Shown here one piece after another: positions 44,048-53,027 of a stretch of DNA of 64,000 nucleotides. Where the stretch lies: the NCBI RefSeq assembly GCF_003850565.1, contig NZ_CP027706.1, forward strand, positions 2,852,001 through 2,916,000, written 5' to 3'. Made by a program: the position numbers and the translations under genes. Below the pieces are notes generated by a model. The model saw only the letters and a program-made list of their open reading frames with translations. It did no database searches and was not told the DNA's origin. Origin of the DNA: Pseudomonas sessilinigenes. GTDB lineage: Bacteria; Pseudomonadota; Gammaproteobacteria; Pseudomonadales; Pseudomonadaceae. Position 1 is the stretch's first letter; every line of letters begins with the position of its first letter.

Positions 44048-44876
44048 GGCCTTGCTGGTACTGCCCGGGTGTCGCGGCCAAGTGCTGCTTGAACGCCCGC
44101 TGAAAGTGCGCCTGGTCGGCAAAGCCGGCCTCCAGGGCCACCTCGGCGATCGATGCGCCGCTGCGCAGGCGGGCCTGGGCGAACTGCACCCGCTGGTTGA
44201 CCAGGTAGGCATGGGGCGGCATGCCGAACCGCTGGCCAAAGGCGCGGGTCAGGTAGGAGGCCGAGAGTTGGGCGGCCTGGCAGATATCTTCCAGGACCAG
44301 GGGCTCGGTGCAGTGCTGGCGGATGTAACGGGCAGCCCGTTCGAGCTTTTCGTTGCTGTCCCGGGGAAGGCTGTCGGCCGGGTTCAGGCGCTGGTGCAGG
44401 TCGCTGAAGAACGCCACCGCGCAGCTGTGCTTGTGCAGGGTATCGCCGCGTTCGTCCACCAGGACCTGGTACAGCGTCTGGAGCTCGGCAAACAATTGCG
44501 GATCGTCGCTGTGGGTGGCGCTGAAAGGACGAAAGCCCGACGCCGCATCGAAGCCCAGCTCATGCTGCAAGGCGGTCAGCCAGGGGGTGTCGACGTAGAG
44601 CATGCGATAAGACCAGGGCTGGTCGTCGATGGGGTTGCAGGCATGCACCACGCCGGGGTTCATCAACACCACGGTGCCGGCGCCGACCCGCCACTGTTCG
44701 CCTTCACTGAGGTAGGTGCTCTGGCCCGCGGTGATGCAACCGATGGAGAACTGCTCATGGGCATGGCGGTTGTAGCAGACCTTGTGTCCATCGGCGATGG
44801 ACCGGGCCTCGATGAAGGGCAGGGCTGGGTCGCGCCAGAAGCGCGGGGCGATGTCAGTGTGCAGGGCGCTCTTCAT
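44040..44876 (-). CDS. AraC-family transcriptional regulator
   Basis: 278 residues from ATG 44876. N-terminal cupin-like ligand domain (HKVCYNRHAHEQFSIGCIT, AGTVVLMNPGVVHA), C-terminal double helix-turn-helix (LEDICQAAQLSASYLTRAF and a second ending ATPGQYQQGLR) with the conserved VALEAGFADQAHFQRAFK. The C-terminal end overlaps the LysE gene. I infer that it controls the exporter. Typical length; nothing unusual. Confidence 0.88.
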   Translation of the reverse strand: MKSALHTDIAPRFWRDPALPFIEARSIADGHKVCYNRHAHEQFSIGCITAGQSTYLSEGEQWRVGAGTVVLMNPGVVHACNPIDDQPWSYRMLYVDTPWLTALQHELGFDAASGFRPFSATHSDDPQLFAELQTLYQVLVDERGDTLHKHSCAVAFFSDLHQRLNPADSLPRDSNEKLERAARYIRQHCTEPLVLEDICQAAQLSASYLTRAFGQRFGMPPHAYLVNQRVQFAQARLRSGASIAEVALEAGFADQAHFQRAFKQHLAATPGQYQQGLR

Positions 44877-44923
44877 CAGGGCTGTCCATTGTCCAGGGTG
44901 CCGGCGATTGTAGAGGGGATGGC

Positions 44924-45427
44924 TCAGGATTTGCCATCGAACGCCCGCTGCAGGCGCTGGATATCCAGTTTCCTCATGCCCAGCAGGGCCTGCATCACCC
45001 GTTGCGAACGGCTCGGATCGGGGTCGCACATCATCTGCGCCAGGGCCTGCGGCACGATCTGCCAGGACAGGCCGAAGCGGTCCTTGAGCCAACCGCAGCG
45101 CTGGGCCTCGGGCGGCCCGCCAAAGCCCAGGGCATTCCAGTAGTGGTCCAGCTCGGCCTGGCTGCGGCAATGCACCTGCAAGGAAATGGCTTCGTTGAAG
45201 GTGAATGCCGGGCCGCCGTTGAGCGCGGTGAAGGCCTGGCCGTCGAGCTCGAACACCACGCTCATCACCGATCCCTCGGGGCGGCCATGGAACTCGAAGC
45301 CGGCCTTGCCGTAGTGGCTGACGTGGGTGATGCGCGAGCGCTCGAAGATCGAGCAGTAGAACTGCGCAGCCTCCTGGGCCTGGTGGTCGAACCACAGGCA
45401 CGGGGTGATGGTTTGGATGCGTTGCAT
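44924..45427 (-). CDS. VOC-family protein, PhnB/3-demethylubiquinone methyltransferase-like
   Basis: 167 residues from ATG 45427 with AGAGGG 9 bp before it. The glyoxalase/VOC fold is marked by ITPCLWFDHQAQEAAQFYCS at the start and by FELDGQAFTALNGGPAFTF and GWLKDRFGLSWQIVP. The PhnB subgroup is called 3-demethylubiquinone-9 3-methyltransferase in databases but has no proven activity. Possible metal ligands vary. Divergent from the PTS-EAL gene at 45644. Confidence 0.82.
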   Translation of the reverse strand: MQRIQTITPCLWFDHQAQEAAQFYCSIFERSRITHVSHYGKAGFEFHGRPEGSVMSVVFELDGQAFTALNGGPAFTFNEAISLQVHCRSQAELDHYWNALGFGGPPEAQRCGWLKDRFGLSWQIVPQALAQMMCDPDPSRSQRVMQALLGMRKLDIQRLQRAFDGKS

Positions 45428-45643
45428 GCTGGCGACCCTCTGTCGACTGCTACCCCCCTTGAACAAGCGTAGCCAAGCCCTGGCCGGGTACGGGCGATTG
45501 AATGCTTGCTGACATGGGTTTCTTCAATGGTATCTTCGCTATCAGCCTCGAGTGGCCGTAGAACGCCGCAGCACTGGGGTGAAGCGCTACCTGAAATGCC
45601 TGCTGGTATCAGGCAGGCAGTGACTGCAAGGGGGGAGAAGCTG

Positions 45644-47719
45644 ATGCGCCAGCCGCGATTCAAGCTGTTTTTCACCCACCGTCTGGCGCTCCTGGCGGGT
45701 GCCGAATCCCTGCGTTCGATCCGTGAAGGCCTGCTTTGGCTATTGCCATGCCTGCTGGTTTCGGCCGTGCTGCTGATCCTCGCCCAGTGTGTCCAGGCCC
45801 TGGGAGCGCCGAGGGCGGTGGTGGAGCTGCTGACGGGGCTGCACGACCGCATCAGCTCGATCATTCCCTTGCTGGTCGCGGCTTCCATCGGTTACATGCT
45901 GGCGATCCAGCATCGCCTGCCGCAGCTTCCCGTGGCCTTTCTCTGCCTGTCCCATGTGGTGATCGCCACCTACGTGTTGCGCGACTACCCGCTGGCGGCG
46001 GCGACGTTCGTGCTGTTCATCGCCATTGCCTCGCCACTGGTCAATGTTCCGATCATCGGCTGGCTGCACCGTCGGCGCTGGACCCGGCTGATCGCCGAGG
46101 ACCTGGTGGGGTACAACCTGCAGAGCACCATCAACATGGTGCTGCCGGGGATCGTCACTTCGCTGTTGCTGGTGCTGGTGCTGCAACTGTTGCTGCAGGT
46201 CCAGGAGTTCGCCTATGTCCAGCGGCCGCTGGACCTCGATGAGCTGGGCAGTCCCTACCTGAGTGGGATACTGCTGACGGCCAGCAATTCGTTGCTGTGG
46301 TTCTTCGGGATCCACGGCAGCCACGCCATGCAGCCATTCATGGACGTGATGGACCAGGCGGTGTCGCTCAATGCGCTGGACCAGGCGGTTGGGCGTCCTG
46401 TGCGTTACGTACTCAACAGTGGCTTGCTGGGTTGTTTTGCCTTCATCGGTGGCTCTGGCGGTTCCCTGGCGTTGGTCCTGGCGATCCTGGGGTTTTCCCG
46501 CAACCGCTCGATGCGCCTGCTGGCCCTGGCCAGCCTGGGGTTGTCGCTGTTCAACATCAATGAGCTGCTGTTGTTCGGCCTGCCGATCATCCTCAACCCG
46601 AGGTTGCTGGTGCCGTTTATGCTGGTGCCCATGGCCAACGTCAGCCTGGCGTTGCTGGTGGTCCAGCAGGGGTGGGTGCGCCCGGCACTGGTGGAGGTGC
46701 CCTTTACCTCGCCGGTATTGCTCAATGCCTACCTCAGTACCCAGGGCGATTGGGGCGCGGTGTTGTTGCAACTGGTGCTGCTGGGGATCGGTACGCTGAT
46801 CTATATCCCCTACATCCGCAGTATCCAGTACCAGGGCGAGGGCGCCGAGCAGGTCTACCTGAAGACCTTCGACACCACCTTTCATGGCCTGGAAGAACGG
46901 GGCCGCCTGTTCGAGCTGGACCCGATGGTGGCCTCCTATCAGCAAGCGGCCCGGCAGTCCTTGCAGCTGGCGCGAATCCAGCAGTTGAGCGAGTACGACT
47001 TCCACCTGGAGTACCAGCCCCAGGTGGCCAAGGGCAGTGGCCGTTGCACCGGGTGCGAGGCGTTGATCCGCGCCCGGGACCGCGACGGCCAGGTGCGCTC
47101 GCCCTGGGAATTGCTGCAGTGGCTGGGGCAGGCCAGGTTGATGCCCGAGGTGGATTTCTGGGTCGCCTCCCAGGCGGTACGCCAGTATCAGGCCTGGCGT
47201 CGCGAGGGCTTCGAGCTGCCGATCACCATCAATATCTCCAGTGCCACCCTGGCGTCGGTGGAGCACGGCCGGCGCTTGCTGGATATCCTTGCCCGAGCCG
47301 GTGGCCAGGTGTCGGTGGAGATCACCGAGGATGCCCTGGTGGGCGATGCGTTGCTGACCCAGCGCTGGATCGGGCAACTGCATGCGCTGGGGGCGCGGAT
47401 CTACATCGATGACTTCGGTACCGGTTTTTCCGCCTTGAGCTATTTGCACCAGTTCCCGGTGGATGGGATCAAGATCGATCGCAGTTTCGTTCTTGCCCAA
47501 TCCGATCCCAAGGGTGCCCTGGTACTCAATGGCCTGCTGCGTTTTTGCGAGACCCTGGACCTCAAGGTGGTGGTGGAAGGTGTGGAGACGGGCGAGCAAC
47601 TGGCGTTCCTGCAATCGAGTGCGGAGCTGGTGATCCAGGGCTGGTACTACAGCAAGTCGCTGCCTGCCCGCCAGCTCCCTGAATTCGTCAGGCAGCGGGC
47701 CCAGGACCGCGGTGCTTGA
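45644..47719 (+). CDS. PTS EIIC-like membrane domain fused to an EAL phosphodiesterase domain
   Basis: 691 residues from ATG 45644 with GGGGAG before it. Residues about 1-420 are hydrophobic with roughly ten helices and read as a cellobiose/lactose-type PTS EIIC (NSLLWFFGIHGSHAMQPFMD is the family signature). Residues about 440-680 form an EAL domain with all catalytic positions: E472 in EAL, the Asn in ITINISS, EITED, DDFGTG, KIDRSF, VVEGVE and QGWYYSKSLPA. It should break down c-di-GMP. EIIA and EIIB parts are absent, so the membrane half may be a sugar sensor rather than a transporter. Confidence 0.88.
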   Translation: MRQPRFKLFFTHRLALLAGAESLRSIREGLLWLLPCLLVSAVLLILAQCVQALGAPRAVVELLTGLHDRISSIIPLLVAASIGYMLAIQHRLPQLPVAFLCLSHVVIATYVLRDYPLAAATFVLFIAIASPLVNVPIIGWLHRRRWTRLIAEDLVGYNLQSTINMVLPGIVTSLLLVLVLQLLLQVQEFAYVQRPLDLDELGSPYLSGILLTASNSLLWFFGIHGSHAMQPFMDVMDQAVSLNALDQAVGRPVRYVLNSGLLGCFAFIGGSGGSLALVLAILGFSRNRSMRLLALASLGLSLFNINELLLFGLPIILNPRLLVPFMLVPMANVSLALLVVQQGWVRPALVEVPFTSPVLLNAYLSTQGDWGAVLLQLVLLGIGTLIYIPYIRSIQYQGEGAEQVYLKTFDTTFHGLEERGRLFELDPMVASYQQAARQSLQLARIQQLSEYDFHLEYQPQVAKGSGRCTGCEALIRARDRDGQVRSPWELLQWLGQARLMPEVDFWVASQAVRQYQAWRREGFELPITINISSATLASVEHGRRLLDILARAGGQVSVEITEDALVGDALLTQRWIGQLHALGARIYIDDFGTGFSALSYLHQFPVDGIKIDRSFVLAQSDPKGALVLNGLLRFCETLDLKVVVEGVETGEQLAFLQSSAELVIQGWYYSKSLPARQLPEFVRQRAQDRGA

Positions 47720-47809
47720 GCGGGCGCTTTATCGCCTGGCGACAGCTCTGGCCCAGGCATTGGCCATTTTGGACTACGCTTGCCGTCTTAGCCGCGAATG
47801 GAGTCAGCG

Positions 47810-48784
47810 ATGTTGTACCCAAGCAAACCGAACAATGAGGCCCTGCGAATCCAGACCCTGCGGGCGCTCAATGTCCTCGATACCCCGCCGGAGGAGCGGT
47901 TCGACCGCCTGACCCGCCTGGCCAAGCGCCTGTTCAACGTACCCATCGCCCTGGTCAGCCTGGTGGATGGCGATCGCCAGTGGTTCAAATCCTGCATGGG
48001 CCTGGATGCCAGCGAGACGCCACGGGATATCTCGTTTTGCGGGCACGCGATTCTTGGCGACCAGATCCTCACGGTTTGCGATGCCGAACAGGACGTGCGT
48101 TTCCATGACAACCCATTGGTGGTGGGCGACCCCGGGATCCGCTTCTACGCCGGTTGCCCACTGACGGTGGGCAATGGCAGCAAGCTGGGCACCTTGTGCC
48201 TGATCGACGTCAAGCCCCGGGACCTGGATGACGAGGAGCGGGCGCTGCTGCGGGATCTGGCACGCATGGCCGAGCAGGAGCTGGCGGCCGTGCAGATGGC
48301 CAGCATGGATGAGCTGACCCTGCTGTCCAACCGCCGTGGGTTCGAGGCCCTGGCCCGGCACGCGCTGGGCGTCTGCAAGCGCCTGGAGAAACCGGCGACG
48401 CTGCTGTTCTTCGATCTCAATGATTTCAAGCAGATCAACGACACCTATGGCCATGCCGAGGGCGACGGGGCATTGAAGACCTTCGCCGACGTGCTGCGTA
48501 TTGCCTTTCGCGAGAGCGATGTGATCGGGCGCTTGGGCGGCGACGAGTTCGTGGCGTTGTTGACCGCCGCCGATCATGTAGAAACCTCGAACATCATGGC
48601 CCGATTGCGCGAGATCCTCGATGAACGCAACGCTACGTTGAAGCGTGGCTACGACATTCGCTTCAGCGTCGGCCAGATCGAATACAACGCCGAGCGCCAT
48701 CCGGACGTGGAGGCGCTGTTGGCCGATGCCGACAAGGCCATGTACCTGCAAAAGCAGGCCAGCAAGCGCCAGCGTCAAGACTGA
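47810..48784 (+). CDS. GAF-GGDEF diguanylate cyclase
   Basis: 324 residues from ATG 47810, with GGAG 6 bp before it (ATG 47798 lacks a ribosome site). Residues about 25-160 form a GAF domain (PIALVSLVDGDRQWFKS, DISFCGHAIL, FYAGCPLTVGNGSKLGTLCL). The GGDEF domain has GGDEF at 243-247 and an RxxD I-site (RESD) five residues earlier, so it should be an active, product-inhibited cyclase. There is no membrane segment; it is cytoplasmic. It follows the PTS-EAL gene by 90 bp, so a cyclase and a phosphodiesterase may be co-expressed. The stop overlaps the convergent 48775 gene by 10 bp. Confidence 0.9.
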   Translation: MLYPSKPNNEALRIQTLRALNVLDTPPEERFDRLTRLAKRLFNVPIALVSLVDGDRQWFKSCMGLDASETPRDISFCGHAILGDQILTVCDAEQDVRFHDNPLVVGDPGIRFYAGCPLTVGNGSKLGTLCLIDVKPRDLDDEERALLRDLARMAEQELAAVQMASMDELTLLSNRRGFEALARHALGVCKRLEKPATLLFFDLNDFKQINDTYGHAEGDGALKTFADVLRIAFRESDVIGRLGGDEFVALLTAADHVETSNIMARLREILDERNATLKRGYDIRFSVGQIEYNAERHPDVEALLADADKAMYLQKQASKRQRQD

Positions 48785-49263
48785 TCGGCAGACAATGGCT
48801 CAGGCCCCGGAGCCTGGTTCAGCCGCGTCAGGCAGCGTCTTGGGATGTTGCCCTGATAGTAGGTACTGACCAGGAGTTTCCCGGGCTTGTTGACCTTGAG
48901 GTTGAGGAATTCATCACCGCAGCTGGGAAAGCGCTCGACGAACTCGCCCTGCGTCGGGTTGTAGATGAACACCCGGTGGATCGTGTAAGTACCCATCCCA
49001 TCATCGACATGCCAGATGGCGAAGTCGCCGGCCCCATCGAAGTTGAAATCGTCGAGCTCGATGTGCAGCGGCTTCTCGGCCTGCACCAGCAGTTCTCTGG
49101 ATTGGGTGTGACCGTTGCGTTGTATTTCCAGGCTGACCTGCTGGCCATGCAGGGCAAGCGTGACGGTGCTGTGCTTGTCCGGCTGGAAAGTCGTCGGTTG
49201 GGCCTGGACGCTCATTGCGAAAAGACCGCTCAGGGCCATCATGGCCCATTGTTTGTCATGCAT
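48775..49263 (-). CDS. Secreted protein, XAC2610/FG-GAP-like
   Basis: 162 residues from ATG 49263. Signal peptide (QWAMMALSGLFAMSVQA) then a calcium-loop-like segment LDDFNFDGAGDFAIWHVDDG and the repeat-like FIYNPTQGEFVERFP, which resembles the XAC2610 family of secreted proteins with FG-GAP-like loops. Two cysteines remain after processing. Function unknown. It lies downstream of the peptide ABC operon on the same strand, 56 bp after its ATPase stop. Confidence 0.7.
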   Translation of the reverse strand: MHDKQWAMMALSGLFAMSVQAQPTTFQPDKHSTVTLALHGQQVSLEIQRNGHTQSRELLVQAEKPLHIELDDFNFDGAGDFAIWHVDDGMGTYTIHRVFIYNPTQGEFVERFPSCGDEFLNLKVNKPGKLLVSTYYQGNIPRRCLTRLNQAPGPEPLSADQS

Positions 49264-49319
49264 GGATTTGGCATTCCCGGTGATGAGGCAGGGCCTCGTC
49301 ACCGGTCTCCTGTCAGGGG

Positions 49320-50930
49320 TTATCCGGCGTTTGCCGGTACTAGGAACGCGGCTTCCAGCAACTGCCGGGTGTAAGGGTGTTGTGGGGCGTCGAAGATGGC
49401 CCTGGCGTCTCCTTGTTCCACCACCTGGCCGTGCTTGATCACCATCAGTTGGTGGCTCAGGGCCTTGACCACCGCCAGGTCATGGCTGATGAACAGGTAG
49501 GTCAGGTTGTACTTGCCTTGCAGCCTGCGCAGCAGCTCCACCACTTGGCGCTGGACGGTGCGATCCAGGGCCGAGGTCGGTTCGTCCAGGAGGATCAGCC
49601 GGGGCTTGAGCACCAACGCCCGGGCGATGGCGATGCGCTGGCGTTGGCCGCCGGAAAACTCATGGGGGTAGCGGTGGCGGGTCTGCGGGTCCAGGCCCAC
49701 TTCCTGGAGTGCCTCGATGATCGCCTGTTCTTGCTCCTGCAGGGTGCCGATCCTGTGGATGCGCAAGCCCTCGCCAACGATCTGGCTCACGCTCATGCGC
49801 GGGCTGAGGCTGCCGAAGGGGTCCTGGAACACCACCTGCATTTCCCGGCGCAGTGGCCGCACCTGTTGCTGCGAGAGGCGCTCCAGCTGCTGGTCCTCGA
49901 AGCGAATGGCGCCTTTGCTGGCGATCAGGCGCAGGATCGCCAGGCCCAGGGTCGACTTGCCCGAACCGCTCTCGCCGACGATGCCCAGGGTCTGGCCCTG
50001 GGGCAGGCTGAAGTGGATGCCATCCACCGCCTTGACGTGGTCCACGGTGCGGCGCAGCAGGCCCTTCTTGATCGGGAACCAGACCTTGAGGTCATTGACT
50101 TCCAGCAGTGGTGCGCCGATCTGGCTGGCGACCGGCAGGCCACTGGGCTCGGCGGCTAGCAGTTCCCGGGTATAGGGATGCTGTGGGGCCCGGAACAGCT
50201 CTTCGCACGGCGCCTGTTCGACGATCCGGCCCTTTTGCATGACGCAGACCCGGTGGGCGATGCGCCGCACCAGGTTGAGGTCGTGGCTGATCAGCAGCAG
50301 GGCCATGCCCAGGCGCGCCTGCAGTTCCTTGAGCAACTGCAGGATCTTCAACTGCACGGTGACGTCCAGCGCAGTGGTGGGTTCGTCGGCGATCAGCAGT
50401 TCCGGCTCGCAGGCCAGGGCCATGGCGATCATCACCCGTTGGCGCTGGCCGCCGGACAGCTCGTGGGGCAGGGCCTTGAGGCGCTTGCGTGGCTCGGGGA
50501 TGCCCACCAGTTCCAGCAGTTCCAGGGTGCGCTGGGTGGCGACCTTGCCGGTCAGGCCCTTGTGGATCGCCAGCACCTCGTTGATCTGCTTCTCGATGTT
50601 GTGCAGCGGGTTCAGCGAGGTCATGGGCTCCTGGAAGATCATGGCGATGCGGTTGCCACGAATGTGCCGGATGCTCTTTTCCTTCAGGGTCAGCAGATCG
50701 TGCCCGGAGTAGTTGATGCTGCCCGACGGGTGCTGGGCCAGGGGGTAGGGCAGCAGGCGCAGGATGGAGTGGGCAGTGACCGACTTGCCCGAACCGCTTT
50801 CACCCACCAGGGCCAGGGTCTCGCCACGCTTGATGTCGAAGCTGATGCCTTCGACCACCCGCTGGCGCTGCTCGCCGGCGACGAATTCGACGGCCAGCTC
50901 GCGCACTTCGATCAGGTTGTCCTGGGTCAT
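49320..50930 (-). CDS. yejF: Peptide ABC transporter ATPase with two nucleotide-binding domains (YejF/NppD type)
   Basis: 536 residues from ATG 50930. Two complete ATPase domains are fused: Walker A GESGSGKSVTAHS and GESGSGKSTLGLA, two signatures (LSGGQRQR and FSGGQRQR) and two Walker B DEPT motifs. The fused form is typical of YejF-type peptide importers, which power uptake of microcin C-like peptides. In P. aeruginosa the homologous NppABCD system takes up peptidyl-nucleoside antibiotics. It ends a five-gene operon; adjacent gene ends and starts are 1-4 bp apart. Confidence 0.9.
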   Translation of the reverse strand: MTQDNLIEVRELAVEFVAGEQRQRVVEGISFDIKRGETLALVGESGSGKSVTAHSILRLLPYPLAQHPSGSINYSGHDLLTLKEKSIRHIRGNRIAMIFQEPMTSLNPLHNIEKQINEVLAIHKGLTGKVATQRTLELLELVGIPEPRKRLKALPHELSGGQRQRVMIAMALACEPELLIADEPTTALDVTVQLKILQLLKELQARLGMALLLISHDLNLVRRIAHRVCVMQKGRIVEQAPCEELFRAPQHPYTRELLAAEPSGLPVASQIGAPLLEVNDLKVWFPIKKGLLRRTVDHVKAVDGIHFSLPQGQTLGIVGESGSGKSTLGLAILRLIASKGAIRFEDQQLERLSQQQVRPLRREMQVVFQDPFGSLSPRMSVSQIVGEGLRIHRIGTLQEQEQAIIEALQEVGLDPQTRHRYPHEFSGGQRQRIAIARALVLKPRLILLDEPTSALDRTVQRQVVELLRRLQGKYNLTYLFISHDLAVVKALSHQLMVIKHGQVVEQGDARAIFDAPQHPYTRQLLEAAFLVPANAG

Positions 50931-50931
50931 G

Positions 50932-51951
50932 TCATTTCCTCGGGTCGAAGGCATCGCGGGCGGATTCGCCGATGAACACCAGCAGGCTCAGCATCAGGGC
51001 CAGCACGGCGAAGGCACTCATGCCCAGCCAGGGCGCCTGCAGGTTGGATTTGCCCTGGGCCACCAGCTCGCCCAGGGACGGCGCGCCGGGAGGCAGGCCG
51101 AAGCCGAGGAAGTCCAGGGCGGTGAGGGTGCCGATGGCGCCGGTGAGGATGAACGGCATGAAGGTCATGGTCGAGACCATGGCGTTGGGCAGGATGTGGC
51201 GGAACATGATGGCGCCGTTCTGCATCCCCAGGGCCCGGGCCGCGCGCACGTATTCCAGGTTGCGCCCGCGCAGGAACTCGGCGCGCACCACGTCCACCAG
51301 GCTCATCCAGGAGAACAGCAGCATGATACCCAGCAGCCACCAGAAGTTGGGCTGCACGAAGCTGGCGAGGATGATCAGCAGGTAAAGCACCGGCAGCCCG
51401 GACCACATTTCCAGGAAGCGCTGCCCGGCCAGGTCCACCCAGCCACCGTAGAAGCCCTGGAGGGCGCCGGCGGTGACGCCGATGATCGAGCTGAGGATGG
51501 TCAGGGTCAGGGCGAACAGCACCGACACCCGGAAGCCATAGATGATCCGCGCCAGGACGTCGCGGCCCTGATCGTCGGTGCCCAGCAGGTTGTCGCTGGA
51601 GGGCGGCGCCGGAGCTGGCACCCGCAGGTCGTAGTTGATGCTCTGGTAGCTGAAGGGGATCGGCGCCCAGAGCACCCCGGCATCCTTCTGGGCCAGCAGT
51701 TCGCGGATGTACGGGCTCTTGTAGTTGGCTTCCAGGGGAAATTCGCCGCCGAAGGTGGTTTCCGGGTAGCGCTTGAGCGCCGGGAAATACCAGCCATCGT
51801 CGTAGTGCACCACCAGGGGCTTGTCGTTGGCGATCAACTCGGCGCCCAGGCTCAGGACGAACAGCACCAGGAACAGCCACAGCGACCACCAGCCACGCTT
51901 GTTGGCCTTGAAGCGCTCGAAGCGCCGGCGATTGAGGGGGGACAGGTTCAT
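50932..51951 (-). CDS. yejE: Peptide ABC transporter permease (YejE/NppC type)
   Basis: 339 residues. About six membrane helices with an N-terminal extension (MNLSPLNRRRFERFKANKRG), a periplasmic region, and the EAA loop (EYVRAARALGMQNGAIMFRHILPN). It forms the inner-membrane channel with the other permease. The stop is 1 bp before the ATPase start. Confidence 0.9.
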   Translation of the reverse strand: MNLSPLNRRRFERFKANKRGWWSLWLFLVLFVLSLGAELIANDKPLVVHYDDGWYFPALKRYPETTFGGEFPLEANYKSPYIRELLAQKDAGVLWAPIPFSYQSINYDLRVPAPAPPSSDNLLGTDDQGRDVLARIIYGFRVSVLFALTLTILSSIIGVTAGALQGFYGGWVDLAGQRFLEMWSGLPVLYLLIILASFVQPNFWWLLGIMLLFSWMSLVDVVRAEFLRGRNLEYVRAARALGMQNGAIMFRHILPNAMVSTMTFMPFILTGAIGTLTALDFLGFGLPPGAPSLGELVAQGKSNLQAPWLGMSAFAVLALMLSLLVFIGESARDAFDPRK

Positions 51952-51952
51952 C

Positions 51953-53026
51953 TCAATGCTCCCGGCTGTCGAAGTCGATGCGTGGGTCGACCAGGGTGTA
52001 GGTCAGGTCACCGATCAGTTTCACCACCAGGCCCAGCAGGGTGAAGATGAACAGGGTGCCGAACACCACCGGGTAGTCGCGGTTGATCGCGGCCTCGAAG
52101 CTCATCAGGCCCAGGCCGTCCAGGGAGAAGATCACTTCCACCAGCAAGGACCCGGTGAAGAAAATGCCGATGAAGGCCGACGGGAAGCCGGCGATCACCA
52201 GCAGCATGGCGTTGCGGAACACATGGCCGTAGAGCACCCGGCGCTGGGTCAGGCCCTTGGCCTTGGCGGTGATCACGTATTGCTTGTTGATCTCGTCGAG
52301 GAAGCTGTTCTTGGTCAGCAGGGTCATGGTGGCGAAGTGGCCGATCACCAGGGCCGTGACCGGCAGCGCCAGGTGCCAGAAGTAGTCGAGGACCTTGCGC
52401 CCCAGGCTCAGTTGCTCGAAGTCGCTGGAGGTCAGGCCGCGCAGGGGGAACCAGTTGAGGTAGCTGCCGCCGGCGAACACCACGATCAGCAGGATGGCGA
52501 ACAGGAACGCCGGGATTGCGTAGCCGATGATGATCGCCGAGCTGGTCCAGACGTCGAAATGGCTGCCGTGGCGGGTGGCCTTGGCGATCCCCAGGGGGAT
52601 CGACACCAGGTACATGATCAGGGTGCTCCACAACCCGAGGGAGATCGAGACCGGCATCTTTTCCTTTATCAGGTCCACCACCTTGGCATCGCGGAAGAAA
52701 CTCTCGCCGAAGTCCAGGGTGGCGTAGTTCTTGATCATGATCCACAGGCGTTCCGGCGCCGACTTGTCGAAGCCGTACATGTGCTCGATTTCCTTGATCA
52801 GCGCCGGGTCCAGGCCCTGGGCGCCGCGGTAGCTGGAACCGGCCACCGAGACCTCGGCGCCACCGCCGGCGATGCGGCTGGTGGCGCCGTCGAAGCCTTC
52901 GAGCTTGGCGATCATCTGTTCCACCGGCCCGCCGGGGGCGGCCTGGATGATCATGAAGTTGATCAGGAGGATGCCCAGCAGGGTCGGGATGATCAGCAGC
53001 AGGCGGCGAACGATATAGGCCAGCAT
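51953..53026 (-). CDS. yejB: Peptide ABC transporter permease (YejB/NppB type)
   Basis: 357 residues from ATG 53026. Starts [19 protein letters not shown], typical for DppB/YejB permeases, with an EAA loop ([24 protein letters not shown]). It has the long periplasmic insertion (about 60-120) usual for YejB. Spaced 1 bp from both neighbours. Confidence 0.9.
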   Translation of the reverse strand: MLAYIVRRLLLIIPTLLGILLINFMIIQAAPGGPVEQMIAKLEGFDGATSRIAGGGAEVSVAGSSYRGAQGLDPALIKEIEHMYGFDKSAPERLWIMIKNYATLDFGESFFRDAKVVDLIKEKMPVSISLGLWSTLIMYLVSIPLGIAKATRHGSHFDVWTSSAIIIGYAIPAFLFAILLIVVFAGGSYLNWFPLRGLTSSDFEQLSLGRKVLDYFWHLALPVTALVIGHFATMTLLTKNSFLDEINKQYVITAKAKGLTQRRVLYGHVFRNAMLLVIAGFPSAFIGIFFTGSLLVEVIFSLDGLGLMSFEAAINRDYPVVFGTLFIFTLLGLVVKLIGDLTYTLVDPRIDFDSREH

Positions 53027-53027
53027 C

